Part shown: piece after piece, positions 14,938 to 24,279 of the stretch
Layout: the number at the start of each line of letters is the position of its first letter
Numbering within the stretch: the stretch's first letter is position 1
DNA from: Flavicella sp965243265
Lineage (GTDB): Bacteria; Bacteroidota; Bacteroidia; Flavobacteriales; Flavobacteriaceae
Direction: 5' to 3'
Assembly (NCBI GenBank): GCA_965243265.1
Contig: CBDEUL010000006.1
Coordinates: forward strand, 248,001 to 312,000
DNA: 64,000 bases
Made by a program: the position numbers and the translations under genes
Notes under the pieces: generated by a model
Told to the model about the DNA's origin: nothing
Seen by the model: only the letters and a program-made list of their open reading frames with translations
Database searches by the model: none

Positions 14938-15555
14938 TTAGCTTCTTTTAATATTTCTGCTCTCTGTCAATGCTGAAAAATTTTCTATTACTTTTGTAAA
15001 ATCATCTACCTTCATCACATCTTCTCCTACTTCATCGCTCAACATCGTTTGCAAAAGAGACTCTTGTGCTTGTGGTTTAAAGTTCTCCACCAATGCCATG
15101 TCTTCTTTTGGATAGTACCCTATAGCTGGTAATATTTGAGTAATCAAAATAATAACACCTATGGCTGTCATAAACCCTGATACTACAGGGTATGGAATGT
15201 ATTTAATGTACTTACCTAAACCTAAAAAACCTAAACCTACTTGCATTAAACCAGCTAATACAAATACGGTTAAAATAGTAGGTAAAGCCTGACTTACATC
15301 CCCATCATGAAGTGCTATAATTCCAGAAATAACTAACATACTCACTGCTGTCATTGGAGCTGTTGGTCCAGAAATTTGAGTATTCGTTCCTCCAAAAATT
15401 GCTACAAAGAAACTTAAAAAAATAGCCCCATAAAGTCCTGCGCTAGGTCCTAAACCTGATGACACCCCAAAGGCTAATGCCAAGGGTAATGCTACAATAC
15501 CTGCTGTAATTCCTCCAAAGGCATCTCCTTTAAAATTTGAAAAAATATTTTTCAT
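14938..15555 (-). CDS. SulP transporter, N-terminal fragment
   Basis: A 205-aa upstream fragment holding the first membrane helices of the SulP core: GGITAGIVALPLALAFGVSS, then SGPTAPMTAVSMLVISG, the substrate-site region. The final nine residues after LTE are out of frame with the family. If translated alone it would make an incomplete, probably inactive transporter. Confidence 0.75.
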   Translation of the reverse strand: MKNIFSNFKGDAFGGITAGIVALPLALAFGVSSGLGPSAGLYGAIFLSFFVAIFGGTNTQISGPTAPMTAVSMLVISGIIALHDGDVSQALPTILTVFVLAGLMQVGLGFLGLGKYIKYIPYPVVSGFMTAIGVIILITQILPAIGYYPKEDMALVENFKPQAQESLLQTMLSDEVGEDVMKVDDFTKVIENFSALTESRNIKRS

Positions 15556-15758
15556 ATTTTGAATGTATAAATGTTATATAAATTAGTTACTAAACCTTAA
15601 AATATTCTGAATTTAGAAGCCCCAAATATACTTCCTTTTCACTTGAAAAAAAATCTATTAAGCTAATTATCCTACCTCCCATTTTGAGATATTTTAAATC
15701 TTATTATTCAATAAAATCAACATGAAGAATCTGTATCTTTATCAAAAATTAATTCATT

Positions 15759-17942
15759 TTGAAAGACCTCCTATTAATAACCCCTCCCTTTACACAATTA
15801 AACACACCTTACCCTGCTACAGCCTACCTTAAAGGTTTTTTAAATACTAAAGATATTAGTTCACATCAGGTTGATTTAGGTATTGAAGTAATTCTTAATT
15901 TATTCTCTAAGAAAACTTTAAGTCATCTCTTTGAAATAGTTTATAAAGACAATACTCCAATCAACAACAATTCAAAAAAAATTCTCGCTCTAAAAAAAGA
16001 ATACCTTTTTACTATTGATGCTGTTGTTTTATTTCTTCAAGGAAAAAACCCAACATTAGCGAGGCAAATTTGTAGTGGTAATTTTTTACCTGAAGCCAAT
16101 AGGTTTGAACAATTAAGTGATATTGACTGGGCGTTTGGAGAAATGGGACTTCAAGATAAAGCAAAACACTTGGCTACGCTATATCTTGAAGATCTTTCTG
16201 ATTTTATAATTGATTGTATTGATGAAAACTTTGGATTTAGTAGGTATGCAGAAAGCATTGGTCAAAGTGCAAATTCATTCAATGAACTTTATAAGCAACT
16301 TCAACAACCAGAAAGTTATATTGACCAACTAACATTACAACTACTCAAAACTAAAATTTCAAAAACCCAACCTCAACTTATTTGTTTTTCGGTTCCTTTT
16401 CCAGGAAACCTCTACAGTGCATTTAGATGCGCTAAATACATAAAACAATACTATCCAAAAATTAAAATTGCAATGGGTGGTGGTTTTCCTAATACTGAAC
16501 TACGAAACCTAACAGATGTCCGTGTATTTGATTTTTTTGACTACATAACCCTAGATGATGGTGAGCTACCAATTGAATTACTTGCTAAAATAACAACGAC
16601 AACTGCTTTTACCGAACTAAAAAGAACATTTCACTTAAAAGATGGAATTGTTTTTTACAACAATACTTCTACAAGGGCTGATTACAAACAAAAAGATGTC
16701 GGTACTCCTGATTATTCTGATCTGTTATTAGACCAATACATTTCTGTTATAGAAATTGCCAATCCAATGCACAGTCTATGGAGTGATGGAAGATGGAACA
16801 AACTAACCATGGCTCACGGATGTTACTGGGGAAAGTGTTCTTTTTGCGATATTTCACTGGCTTATATAAAAGTTTACGAACCCGTAGCAGCTTCACTCCT
16901 GGTAGACCGAGTTGAAGAAATTATAGCCCAAACAGGAGAAACAGGTTTTCATTTTGTTGATGAAGCAGCACCCCCTGCTCTAATGAGAGCTTTTGCTTTA
17001 GAAATATTAAAACGAAATATTTCTATTACCTGGTGGACCAACATTCGCTTTGAAAAAAGTTTTACGAAAGACTTGTGTTTATTACTAAAAGAATCTGGCT
17101 GTATTGCTGCATCTGGAGGTTTAGAAGTAGCCTCTGAAAGACTCTTAAAATTAATAGACAAAGGCGTTACCGTAGAACAAGTAGCACAGGTAACTTATAA
17201 CTTTACGAATGCTGGAATCCTAGTACACTCCTATTTAATGTATGGCTATCCTAGTCAAACTATACAAGAAACTATAGATAGTTTAGAAATGGTGCGTCAG
17301 CTATTTGAATTGGGAATTATTCAATCTGGATTCTGGCATCAATTTTCATTAACTGCTCATAGTCCTATCGGAGAAAAACCTGCTAATTATGGAATTACTC
17401 CTCTGTACAAAGACATCTCTTTTGCTTATAATGACATTGATTTTAAAGACAAAACAAATATCAAACATGAAAAATTTAGCTTTGGCTTAAAAAAATCAAT
17501 CTTCAACTTTATGCATGGTGTTGGTTTTGATATGCCTGTACAAGAATGGTTCGATTTTAAAGTCCCTAAAACAACCATTACTCCAAACTTTATTGAAAAC
17601 GTTATAAATCATCACACTAAATTTGAAACCAAAACCAATGCTAAAATTATTTGGGTAGGAACTATACCTTCTTGCGAAGTTTACACAAAAACAAAAAGGA
17701 ACAATACGTGGGAAATGCTTAAAATGACGATTTACAGCAAGACAGAAACTACCGAGTTAAATTTTGAAAAAGCTAAAGGATTATGGCTAGAGGAAATCTT
17801 AAATAAAATAACTCCACAAAACAAACCTCATACCTATGCACAACTAAAAGAAAGTTTTGAAATACAGTTTGAAAACTTTGAGTTGTTTTGGTATTCAAAA
17901 CCTATAACCCAACTAAAAGACCTAGGTTTACTAACACTTTGA
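15759..17942 (+). CDS. B12-binding-type radical SAM protein
   Basis: A 727-aa protein. The N-terminal part has a cobalamin-binding-like Rossmann region (about 205-275: QLICFSVPFPGNLYSAFRCA, then KIAMGGGFPNTELRNL). The radical SAM core has the cluster motif Cys355-X4-Cys360-X2-Cys363 (HGCYWGKCSFCD), followed by FHFVDEAAPP and the GGLEVASERLLKLIDKGV strand. A C-terminal ~200-aa region has no domain I recognise. The start is a TTG at 15759, the only start that keeps the N-terminal LLLITPPFTQLNTPYPA strand typical of the family. Product and substrate are unknown; no pathway partner is adjacent. Confidence 0.85.
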   Translation: MKDLLLITPPFTQLNTPYPATAYLKGFLNTKDISSHQVDLGIEVILNLFSKKTLSHLFEIVYKDNTPINNNSKKILALKKEYLFTIDAVVLFLQGKNPTLARQICSGNFLPEANRFEQLSDIDWAFGEMGLQDKAKHLATLYLEDLSDFIIDCIDENFGFSRYAESIGQSANSFNELYKQLQQPESYIDQLTLQLLKTKISKTQPQLICFSVPFPGNLYSAFRCAKYIKQYYPKIKIAMGGGFPNTELRNLTDVRVFDFFDYITLDDGELPIELLAKITTTTAFTELKRTFHLKDGIVFYNNTSTRADYKQKDVGTPDYSDLLLDQYISVIEIANPMHSLWSDGRWNKLTMAHGCYWGKCSFCDISLAYIKVYEPVAASLLVDRVEEIIAQTGETGFHFVDEAAPPALMRAFALEILKRNISITWWTNIRFEKSFTKDLCLLLKESGCIAASGGLEVASERLLKLIDKGVTVEQVAQVTYNFTNAGILVHSYLMYGYPSQTIQETIDSLEMVRQLFELGIIQSGFWHQFSLTAHSPIGEKPANYGITPLYKDISFAYNDIDFKDKTNIKHEKFSFGLKKSIFNFMHGVGFDMPVQEWFDFKVPKTTITPNFIENVINHHTKFETKTNAKIIWVGTIPSCEVYTKTKRNNTWEMLKMTIYSKTETTELNFEKAKGLWLEEILNKITPQNKPHTYAQLKESFEIQFENFELFWYSKPITQLKDLGLLTL

Positions 17943-17952
17943 TAAAACAGAA

Positions 17953-17987
17953 AAAATCCTATCAAAAAATTTGATAGGATTTTTTTT
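17953..17987. terminator. bidirectional intrinsic terminator
   Basis: AATCCTATCAAA-AAAT-TTGATAGGATT followed by a T run, with A residues on the other side. It separates the convergent radical SAM gene and rpmE2. Confidence 0.85.
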
Positions 17988-18008
17988 ATGATTACAAAAT
18001 CAAGAAAA

Positions 18009-18260
18009 TTATTTCTTAAACTTTGCGTATTTTGTTTTAAACTTATCAATACGTCCTGCAGTATCAACCAATTTAGTTTTCCCAGTGTAAAATGGGTGTG
18101 ATGTTCTAGAAATCTCCAATTTAATTAATGGGTATTCTACACCATCAACTTCTAAAGTTTCTTTTGTGTTTGCTGTAGAGCGGGTTAAAAACACATCGTC
18201 ATTCGACATATCTTTAAATGCAACCATTCTATAATTTTCTGGATGGATCCCTTTTTTCAT
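18009..18260 (-). CDS. rpmE2: 50S ribosomal protein L31 type B
   Basis: An 83-aa L31 with the type B opening MKKGIHPENYRMVAFKDMSN and the C-terminal SHPFYTGKTKLVDTAGRIDK. The cysteines that bind zinc in type A L31 are absent, so this is the zinc-free paralogue type. It is a single-gene unit ending at a bidirectional terminator. Whether a zinc-binding type A copy exists elsewhere cannot be seen here. Confidence 0.97.
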   Translation of the reverse strand: MKKGIHPENYRMVAFKDMSNDDVFLTRSTANTKETLEVDGVEYPLIKLEISRTSHPFYTGKTKLVDTAGRIDKFKTKYAKFKK

Positions 18261-18386
18261 CTTATTCTATATTTTAAACTTTAATTCTTATTTTTGAGAC
18301 TGCAAATTTAACGATAATTTTTAGATTTCAAACAAATAAATTGTTTTATTTGTTCTAAAGAGTTTTAACCTACAAAAAAAACATTC

Positions 18387-19415
18387 ATGCTCCATAAATT
18401 TCTGAGCTTCTTTATACTAAGTTCTTTAGTACTCATCTCTTGTAATAATGACTTCGAATTTAAATTTATCAGTCCTCAAAAAATAAATATAAACAAACCT
18501 CTTTCCCTTTCGGTTCAAGAAGTAAATGGACAAACTATAGACTCTGTGCACTATTTTTTAGACGGAAAAGAAATCAATGCCAAGAATAATGGATCTTTAA
18601 ACATTAACCAACACCGTTTAGGAAAACATACCCTTACCGCCCAAATATATTTTGAAGGGAATACTAAAAAACTACACAATACTATTTATTTTTTAGCAGA
18701 CAAAGCACCTACTATCTACAATTACAAACTAATAAACACCTATCCTCATGATGCAAATGCCTTTACTCAAGGGTTAGAATTCCATGATGGATATATTTAC
18801 GAAAGCACTGGTAAACGAGGAAAGTCTTCTATCAGAAAAACAGATTTAAAAACAGGTGAAATTCTTCAAATAGCCTCTTTAGACAAGAAATTCTTTGGTG
18901 AAGGAATGACAATCTTCAACAACAAAATTTACCAACTCACTTGGCAATCAAAACAAGGTTTTATTTACAATCTAAATACTTTTGAGCAAACTGGTTCGTT
19001 TACATATAACAATAGTAAAGAAGGTTGGGGATTAACTCATAACAATAAAGAGTTGATAAAATCTGATGGAACTGAAAAAATTTGGTTTTTGGATCCCGAA
19101 ACACTTCAAGAAAAATATTTTATAGAAGCCTATACTAATAAAAGAAAAGCTGAAAGGCTGAATGAAATTGAATACATCAATGGGAAAATTTACGCTAATA
19201 TTTGGCAAAAAAACACCATTATTATTATAAACCCTGTAAACGGAACCATAGAAGGGGTTGTTAACCTTAATGGACTAAGTAAACTTATAGAGAACAGTAA
19301 AAAGTCTGTTGATTATGTACTCAATGGTATTGCCTATGATCCAAAAACAGAAAGACTTTTTGTTACAGGTAAAAACTGGGATAAAATGTTTGAAATAGAA
19401 TTGATAAAAAAATAA
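18387..19415 (+). CDS. glutaminyl-peptide cyclotransferase lipoprotein
   Basis: A 342-aa lipoprotein (lipobox ending at Cys19 in LVLISC). A small N-terminal beta domain (about 25-110) precedes a five-bladed propeller of the plant/bacterial glutaminyl cyclase family: TYPHDANAFTQGLEFHDGYI, GKRGKSSIRKTDL, FGEGMTIFNNKIYQLTWQ and NEIEYINGKIYANIW are hallmarks. The family converts N-terminal Gln to pyroglutamate on exported proteins, in line with the frequent pyroglutamate N-termini of Bacteroidota surface proteins. It begins a rightward run with short gaps (5 bp to the next gene). Confidence 0.9.
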   Translation: MLHKFLSFFILSSLVLISCNNDFEFKFISPQKININKPLSLSVQEVNGQTIDSVHYFLDGKEINAKNNGSLNINQHRLGKHTLTAQIYFEGNTKKLHNTIYFLADKAPTIYNYKLINTYPHDANAFTQGLEFHDGYIYESTGKRGKSSIRKTDLKTGEILQIASLDKKFFGEGMTIFNNKIYQLTWQSKQGFIYNLNTFEQTGSFTYNNSKEGWGLTHNNKELIKSDGTEKIWFLDPETLQEKYFIEAYTNKRKAERLNEIEYINGKIYANIWQKNTIIIINPVNGTIEGVVNLNGLSKLIENSKKSVDYVLNGIAYDPKTERLFVTGKNWDKMFEIELIKK

Positions 19416-19420
19416 CCCTC

Positions 19421-20920
19421 ATGAAAAATTTAATTACATCCGTAATTACAATCTTACTTATTATTTTTTCTGTTTCATGTAGAAAAGATTTTTCAACCAT
19501 TCCAAGTACAGGGAATCTTACATTTTCAAAAGACACTGTTTTTTTAGACACTATCTTTACAAATATCAGCAGTAGTACCTATGGTCTTAAGGTATATAAC
19601 AATAGTAATGAAAACATACACATTCCATCTATAAGACTAGGGAGAGGGTCCAGTTCTTTTTATAGACTAACAGTAGATGGTACTCCTGAAAAAAACTTTG
19701 AAGACGTATTACTTCTTGCTAAAGACAGTATGTACATACTTGTAGAAGCCACCATTGATTATTCTAAAGTTGCAAGCCCTTTATATACAGATTCTATTGT
19801 ATTTGATTCTGACGGAAAATTACAAGATGTAAAATTAGTTACCCTCGTACAGGATGCTACCTTTATTTTTCCTCCAAGTATAGATACAGAATACTTTTCA
19901 AACGACTCAACACTTGATGGCAATAAAAGAGCCATCAGAAGACTCACCGATAGTGAACTTACTTTTACCAATGAAAAACCCTATGTTATTTATGGATATT
20001 GCGTTGTAAGTGAAAATAAAACTTTAACCATTGAAAGTGGAGCAAAACTATATTTTCATGACAAATCTGCCCTGGTTGTAGAAAAAAATGCAAGTATTAT
20101 AGCCAATGGAACTCTTGATGAAAAAATTTATTTTGAAGGAGATAGATTAGAACATGACTACAGTGATATTCCCGGACAATGGGATGCTATTTGGTTTTAC
20201 CCAGAAAGCGTTAACAATGAACTCAACAACGTTGTTATCAAAAATGCAACCATTGGTATACGTTCCGAATCGGAAGTAGAAACCCCTACTGCACCTACAT
20301 TAACACTAAAAAATACAGAAGTTTATAATAGTGCCGAATATGGTGTTCATGCCCTACACACCTCCATAACTGGAGAAAACTTAGTCTTAGGAAGCAGTGG
20401 AGTCTCTTCCTTAAAAATTGAAAACGGTGGAACCTATAACTTTGTACATGCTACCTTTGCCAATTACTGGAACAAAAGTGCTCGATTTACCCCTACAATA
20501 GATATTGCAAATACAGAAAAAGAAAGTGTTGAAAATACTGATTTAAAGGAGGCCAATTTCACAAACTCAATTATTGACGGGAGTAATAGTGATGAACTGT
20601 CTTTTAATAATAATGAAACAAATGCCTTTAACTTCTTCTTTAAAAACTGTATGATAAAGCATCATGAAGACAGTACAGATCCATTATATGATTTTACAGA
20701 TGAAACGCTTTATAAACTACCTGTCTTAAATGGAAATAGTGATTTCAAGAACCCTGTTTTAAACGAATACTTTATTGGAGAAAACAGTGAAGCTATTAAC
20801 AAAGCCGATGGAGATGCAGCTTCTGAGGTTCCTCTTGATCTAATAGGTACTGATAGAACTTTAAATCCTGATATTGGAGCTTACCAGAACACTGTATTCG
20901 AAACAGAACAACTCCCCTAA
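19421..20920 (+). CDS. lipoprotein with parallel beta-helix-like repeats
   Basis: A 499-aa lipoprotein (Cys20 in FSVSC). The N-terminal part (about 25-130) looks like an Ig-type sandwich (VFLDTIFTNISSSTYGLKVY). The remainder has right-handed beta-helix character (LTIESGAKLYFHDKSALVVE, then NNVVIKNATIGIRS, then TLTLKNTEVYNSAEYGVHAL). The end, LNPDIGAYQ, is usual for choice-of-anchor surface proteins. It is a conserved Bacteroidota surface protein type without known function. It sits between glutaminyl cyclase and DUF898 genes with 5- and 6-bp gaps, so co-transcription is likely. Confidence 0.75.
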   Translation: MKNLITSVITILLIIFSVSCRKDFSTIPSTGNLTFSKDTVFLDTIFTNISSSTYGLKVYNNSNENIHIPSIRLGRGSSSFYRLTVDGTPEKNFEDVLLLAKDSMYILVEATIDYSKVASPLYTDSIVFDSDGKLQDVKLVTLVQDATFIFPPSIDTEYFSNDSTLDGNKRAIRRLTDSELTFTNEKPYVIYGYCVVSENKTLTIESGAKLYFHDKSALVVEKNASIIANGTLDEKIYFEGDRLEHDYSDIPGQWDAIWFYPESVNNELNNVVIKNATIGIRSESEVETPTAPTLTLKNTEVYNSAEYGVHALHTSITGENLVLGSSGVSSLKIENGGTYNFVHATFANYWNKSARFTPTIDIANTEKESVENTDLKEANFTNSIIDGSNSDELSFNNNETNAFNFFFKNCMIKHHEDSTDPLYDFTDETLYKLPVLNGNSDFKNPVLNEYFIGENSEAINKADGDAASEVPLDLIGTDRTLNPDIGAYQNTVFETEQLP

Positions 20921-20926
20921 AAAACT

Positions 20927-21895
20927 ATGGAAATAATAAACAATACTTCAATTAAAAATAAATTTTCCTATAAAGGAAAAGGATCTGACTATGCACTCCT
21001 TTTTTTTAAGAACTTCTTTTTAACACTGTTTACTTTAGGTCTTTATTACCCTTGGTATACCGTATCTTTATTAAAACACATCTATCAAAAAACAGAGTTC
21101 CATAAAAAAACATTTAACTTCACAGGGCAAGGAAATGTCATTTTTAAAAGTTACCTAAAAGTATTTTTTATCTTTATTTTTATAGAAATACTTCTTATTA
21201 CAGCTGCTACTTCCATAGATCCTATATCAAAAACCATAGGACTTGTTTTAGGGTATAGCCTTTTAGTTTTAATCCTACCTTTTGTTATTCACGGAGTAGC
21301 TCAATACCGTATTTCAAATACATCTTGGAACAATATTCTCTTTCAATATACAGGTCTTAAAATGGAAACTTTTAGAATGTTTTTAAAAGGAGCTCTTTTA
21401 TCAATCGTTACACTTGGAGTATATGAATCTTGGTTTAGAGTAGAACTTGTAAAATATATCTTACAACACACCAAAATAAAAAATATCTCTTTTGACTTTA
21501 ATGGAAAAGGAGACAAACTATTTATCATCCAAATAAAGTTCTTACTCTTATTCCTACCTACCTTGGGTATCTATACCTTTTGGTATGCAAAAAACTTATT
21601 GAAATTTTATACCGAAAACATCAAAATTTACCAAAACAACAAAGAGGTGGCTGTACAACTTAACATCAAACAAAGCGACCTAAGTCTTTTAATCATAACA
21701 AATATTTTATTGGTCATTTTTACTTTTGGATTAGCAACTCCGTGGGCATATATCCGATTTATAAAATATATTATCAATAATACAGAACTAGAAGGTGAAT
21801 TAGATCTAAACGATTTAAATTCAATTCCGGATTATATAAGCAACAATTCTAAAAAAGATACTTTTCTAAGTTTTCTTGATTTAGATTTGGCATAA
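20927..21895 (+). CDS. DUF898 (YjgN-like) inner-membrane protein
   Basis: A 322-aa membrane protein with the DUF898 signature in three related blocks. KNFFLTLFTLGLYYPWYTV (about 28-46), GALLSIVTLGVYESWFRVEL (about 154-173) and FLPTLGIYTFWYAKNL each pair a hydrophobic helix with a G-[LIV]-Y-x2-W turn. The blocks suggest internal duplication. Function is unknown in all members I know. It lies 6 bp after the lipoprotein gene. Confidence 0.85.
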   Translation: MEIINNTSIKNKFSYKGKGSDYALLFFKNFFLTLFTLGLYYPWYTVSLLKHIYQKTEFHKKTFNFTGQGNVIFKSYLKVFFIFIFIEILLITAATSIDPISKTIGLVLGYSLLVLILPFVIHGVAQYRISNTSWNNILFQYTGLKMETFRMFLKGALLSIVTLGVYESWFRVELVKYILQHTKIKNISFDFNGKGDKLFIIQIKFLLLFLPTLGIYTFWYAKNLLKFYTENIKIYQNNKEVAVQLNIKQSDLSLLIITNILLVIFTFGLATPWAYIRFIKYIINNTELEGELDLNDLNSIPDYISNNSKKDTFLSFLDLDLA

Positions 21896-21914
21896 TTTTT
21901 TACGACCCATCAGC

Positions 21915-22595
21915 ATGAAAAACATAATTATTACAGGAACAAGTAGAGGTATTGGATTCCAATTAGCGCAAATTTTTGCTAATAACAACTATAATGTATT
22001 GGCTTTATCAAGAAATACAACTCCCCTTGATTCTATTAACCATCCTAACATTCATACCATTGCTACTGATTTAACTAACAACAATGATATTGATAAGGTA
22101 AACACCTATATCAAATCTAACTGGGAAAAAGTAGATATTTTAATAAACAATGCTGGAGCTCTACTTAACAAACCTTTTTCTGAAACTAGTAGTGACGATT
22201 TTCATAAAGTATATCAAGTAAATGTATATGCAGTTGCCGAACTAACAAGAGCCGTGCTACCTTACTTAAAAAAAGGCAGTCATGTAGTAAACATCAGCAG
22301 TATGGGAGGCGTACAAGGGAGCATGAAATTTGCAGGATTAGCAGCCTATAGCTCTTCAAAAGGAGCCGTTATTACCCTAACAGAGTTACTTGCTGAAGAA
22401 TTTAGAGAAGAAAGAATCTCTTTTAATGTATTAGCTATTGGAGCTGTTCAAACAGAAATGCTTGCTGAAGCTTTTCCTGACTACAAAGCTCCGTTAACTC
22501 CTGATGAAATGGCGAACTATATTTATGAATTTGCTACAACAGGAAATAAATTTTACAATGGAAAAATGCTACAAGTATCAAGTACAACTCCCTAA
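21915..22595 (+). CDS. short-chain dehydrogenase/reductase
   Basis: A 226-aa classical SDR: cofactor loop TGTSRGIGFQLA (about 7-18), INNAGAL (about 76-82), catalytic Ser in VNISSMGG (about 124-131), and Tyr-Lys in YSSSKGA (about 144-150). The lack of an acidic residue after strand 2 (SRNTTPLDS) leans to NADPH. Substrate unknown. The next gene follows 9 bp downstream. Confidence 0.9.
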   Translation: MKNIIITGTSRGIGFQLAQIFANNNYNVLALSRNTTPLDSINHPNIHTIATDLTNNNDIDKVNTYIKSNWEKVDILINNAGALLNKPFSETSSDDFHKVYQVNVYAVAELTRAVLPYLKKGSHVVNISSMGGVQGSMKFAGLAAYSSSKGAVITLTELLAEEFREERISFNVLAIGAVQTEMLAEAFPDYKAPLTPDEMANYIYEFATTGNKFYNGKMLQVSSTTP

Positions 22596-22604
22596 TTAGG
22601 TTAT

Positions 22605-23189
22605 ATGGTTTCTAATTATATTCCTGAAAAAGCAATTCCCGAAGTAAGCCTCTTACTTGCTAGCAATGAGTTTGATTTAAAAATTGTAAAGCAAAGAACT
22701 ACCAAACATGGAGATTTTAGAAAACTCGCAAATGGAAAATTTCAAATTACAATAAATAACAGCTTAAACAAATATCAATTTTTACTGACTCTAATACACG
22801 AAATAGCCCATTATTACACCTATAAAGAGCACAAAAACTGTAAACCTCATGGAATAGAATGGAAACAAAATTTTAAAAACCTAATGCTTCCTTTCCTTAC
22901 TCCAGATATTTACCCAGAAACTATTTTACCTTTACTAGCCAATTACTTAATAAACCCAAAAGCCAGTACAGATTCTGATGTAAAACTAGCATTGGCTCTC
23001 AAAGAACAAAACAGAGATTCAGATAAAAATTATATCTTTGAATTAAATATCGGAAGTCAGTTTATATTGAAAAACAGAACTTTCCAAATCTTAGAAAAAA
23101 GGAGAACTCGTTATCTCTGTCTAGAAAAAAACTCTAATAAAAAATACGTGATCTCTCAAAATGCTGAAGTATCACCGTTGAAAATATAA
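22605..23189 (+). CDS. SprT-like zinc metallopeptidase domain protein
   Basis: A 194-aa protein with an N-terminal SprT-like domain. The zinc site His65-Glu66-x2-His69 is in LIHEIAHYYTY, with a third ligand probably His82 in CKPHGIEW. The C-terminal ~70 residues (FELNIGSQFILKNRTFQIL) look like a small beta domain in place of the usual zinc ribbon. In eukaryotes SPRTN removes DNA-protein crosslinks; bacterial members are poorly studied. It overlaps no gene but sits 9 bp after the SDR and 2 bp before manC. Confidence 0.85.
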   Translation: MVSNYIPEKAIPEVSLLLASNEFDLKIVKQRTTKHGDFRKLANGKFQITINNSLNKYQFLLTLIHEIAHYYTYKEHKNCKPHGIEWKQNFKNLMLPFLTPDIYPETILPLLANYLINPKASTDSDVKLALALKEQNRDSDKNYIFELNIGSQFILKNRTFQILEKRRTRYLCLEKNSNKKYVISQNAEVSPLKI

Positions 23190-23191
23190 AT

Positions 23192-24268
23192 ATGAACAAC
23201 AACTATTATGCGGTCATTATGGCTGGAGGAATTGGCTCGAGGTTTTGGCCGATAAGCACCAATAAAAACCCGAAACAATTCCATGATATGTTAGGTACTG
23301 GAGACTCTCTAATACAAAAAACATTCAAAAGGTTAGAATCTTTAGTTCCCCCTCAAAATATGCTAATTGCTACCAATGGAGCCTATAAAGATTTAGTGCT
23401 AAAACAGCTTCCTAAATTAAATGAACAACAATTATTTTTAGAACCAGCCATGAGAAATACAGCCCCTTGTATTTTAGCAAGTGCCTTAAAAATATACAAT
23501 CAAAATCCTGATGCTGTTATTCTTGTTGCACCATCTGATCACTGGATTGAAAATGAAACAGAGTTTTTAAACAATATCAAAACCTCTTTTGATGCTTGTA
23601 GCTCTAAAGATATTTTGATGACACTAGGTATCAACCCTTCTTCTCCAAATACAGGATACGGATACATCCAGTTTGAAGAAAACAACAATGATATTAAAAA
23701 AGTAAAGCAATTCACCGAAAAACCTCAACGAGAAAAAGCAAAAGAATTCTTAGCACAAGGGGATTATTTATGGAATGCTGGGATTTTTGTTTGGAGTGCT
23801 AAAAGTATTATCAAAGCATTTGAAGAACATCTTCCAGATATGTTTACCTTATTTTCAAAAGGAGAAAACACTTGGAATACTGAGAATGAAGTTGAGTTTA
23901 TAAACACAAACTACCAACTAGCTGAAAATATTTCTATCGACTTTGGAGTTATTGAAAAAGCAAAAAATGTATTTGTACTACCTGTTGATTTCGGTTGGAA
24001 TGATCTAGGTACTTGGGGATCTTTATATGATAAAAAGTCGGAAACTCCTGAAGAAAACGTAAGCATTGGAGGTAAGGTTTTATATAGAAACTCTTCAGGT
24101 AATATTGTAAAAACACAAAATCATAAACACGTAGTAATACAAGGGTTAGAAAACTTCATTGTTGCTGAAAAAGATGGAGTATTGTTAATCTGTCCTAAAA
24201 AAGATGAACAAGAAATTAAAGAAATCTTAAACGAAGCAAAAGAAACTTTCGGAAACGATTTTGATTAA
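23192..24268 (+). CDS. manC: mannose-1-phosphate guanylyltransferase
   Basis: A 358-aa nucleotidyltransferase making GDP-mannose from mannose-1-phosphate and GTP for polysaccharide and glycoprotein synthesis. It has the signature AGGIGSRFWPIS (about 11-22), NPKQF (about 26-30), EPAMRNTAPCI (about 84-94), PSDHWI and the C-terminal DFGWNDLGTWGSLY (about 266-279). It lacks the ~110-aa C-terminal phosphomannose isomerase domain of bifunctional ManC/AlgA, so it is monofunctional. It begins 2 bp after the SprT-like gene and lies 11 bp before the DUF389 gene. Confidence 0.93.
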   Translation: MNNNYYAVIMAGGIGSRFWPISTNKNPKQFHDMLGTGDSLIQKTFKRLESLVPPQNMLIATNGAYKDLVLKQLPKLNEQQLFLEPAMRNTAPCILASALKIYNQNPDAVILVAPSDHWIENETEFLNNIKTSFDACSSKDILMTLGINPSSPNTGYGYIQFEENNNDIKKVKQFTEKPQREKAKEFLAQGDYLWNAGIFVWSAKSIIKAFEEHLPDMFTLFSKGENTWNTENEVEFINTNYQLAENISIDFGVIEKAKNVFVLPVDFGWNDLGTWGSLYDKKSETPEENVSIGGKVLYRNSSGNIVKTQNHKHVVIQGLENFIVAEKDGVLLICPKKDEQEIKEILNEAKETFGNDFD

Positions 24269-24279
24269 CCTATAAAACT

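Larger units (their letters stand above)
13701..15555 (-). pseudogene. SulP family transporter, interrupted by a frameshift
   Basis: Two adjacent frames together make one SulP anion transporter: 15555-14938 (N-terminal 205 aa, membrane core start, TAGIVALPLALAFG) and 14933-13701 (rest of the membrane core plus a C-terminal STAS domain). The break is near 14960. Frame 1 reads TESRNIKRS then stops, while the other frame reads RAEILKEAKSLAGGY straight into the downstream part. Restoring two bases in the (AG)n tract at about 14960-14965 would give an uninterrupted T-E-R-A-E-I-L-K-E-A-K junction. This could be a true pseudogene, a slippage-switched gene or a sequencing error. Adjacent carbonic anhydrase suggests bicarbonate as substrate. 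Confidence 0.8.
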
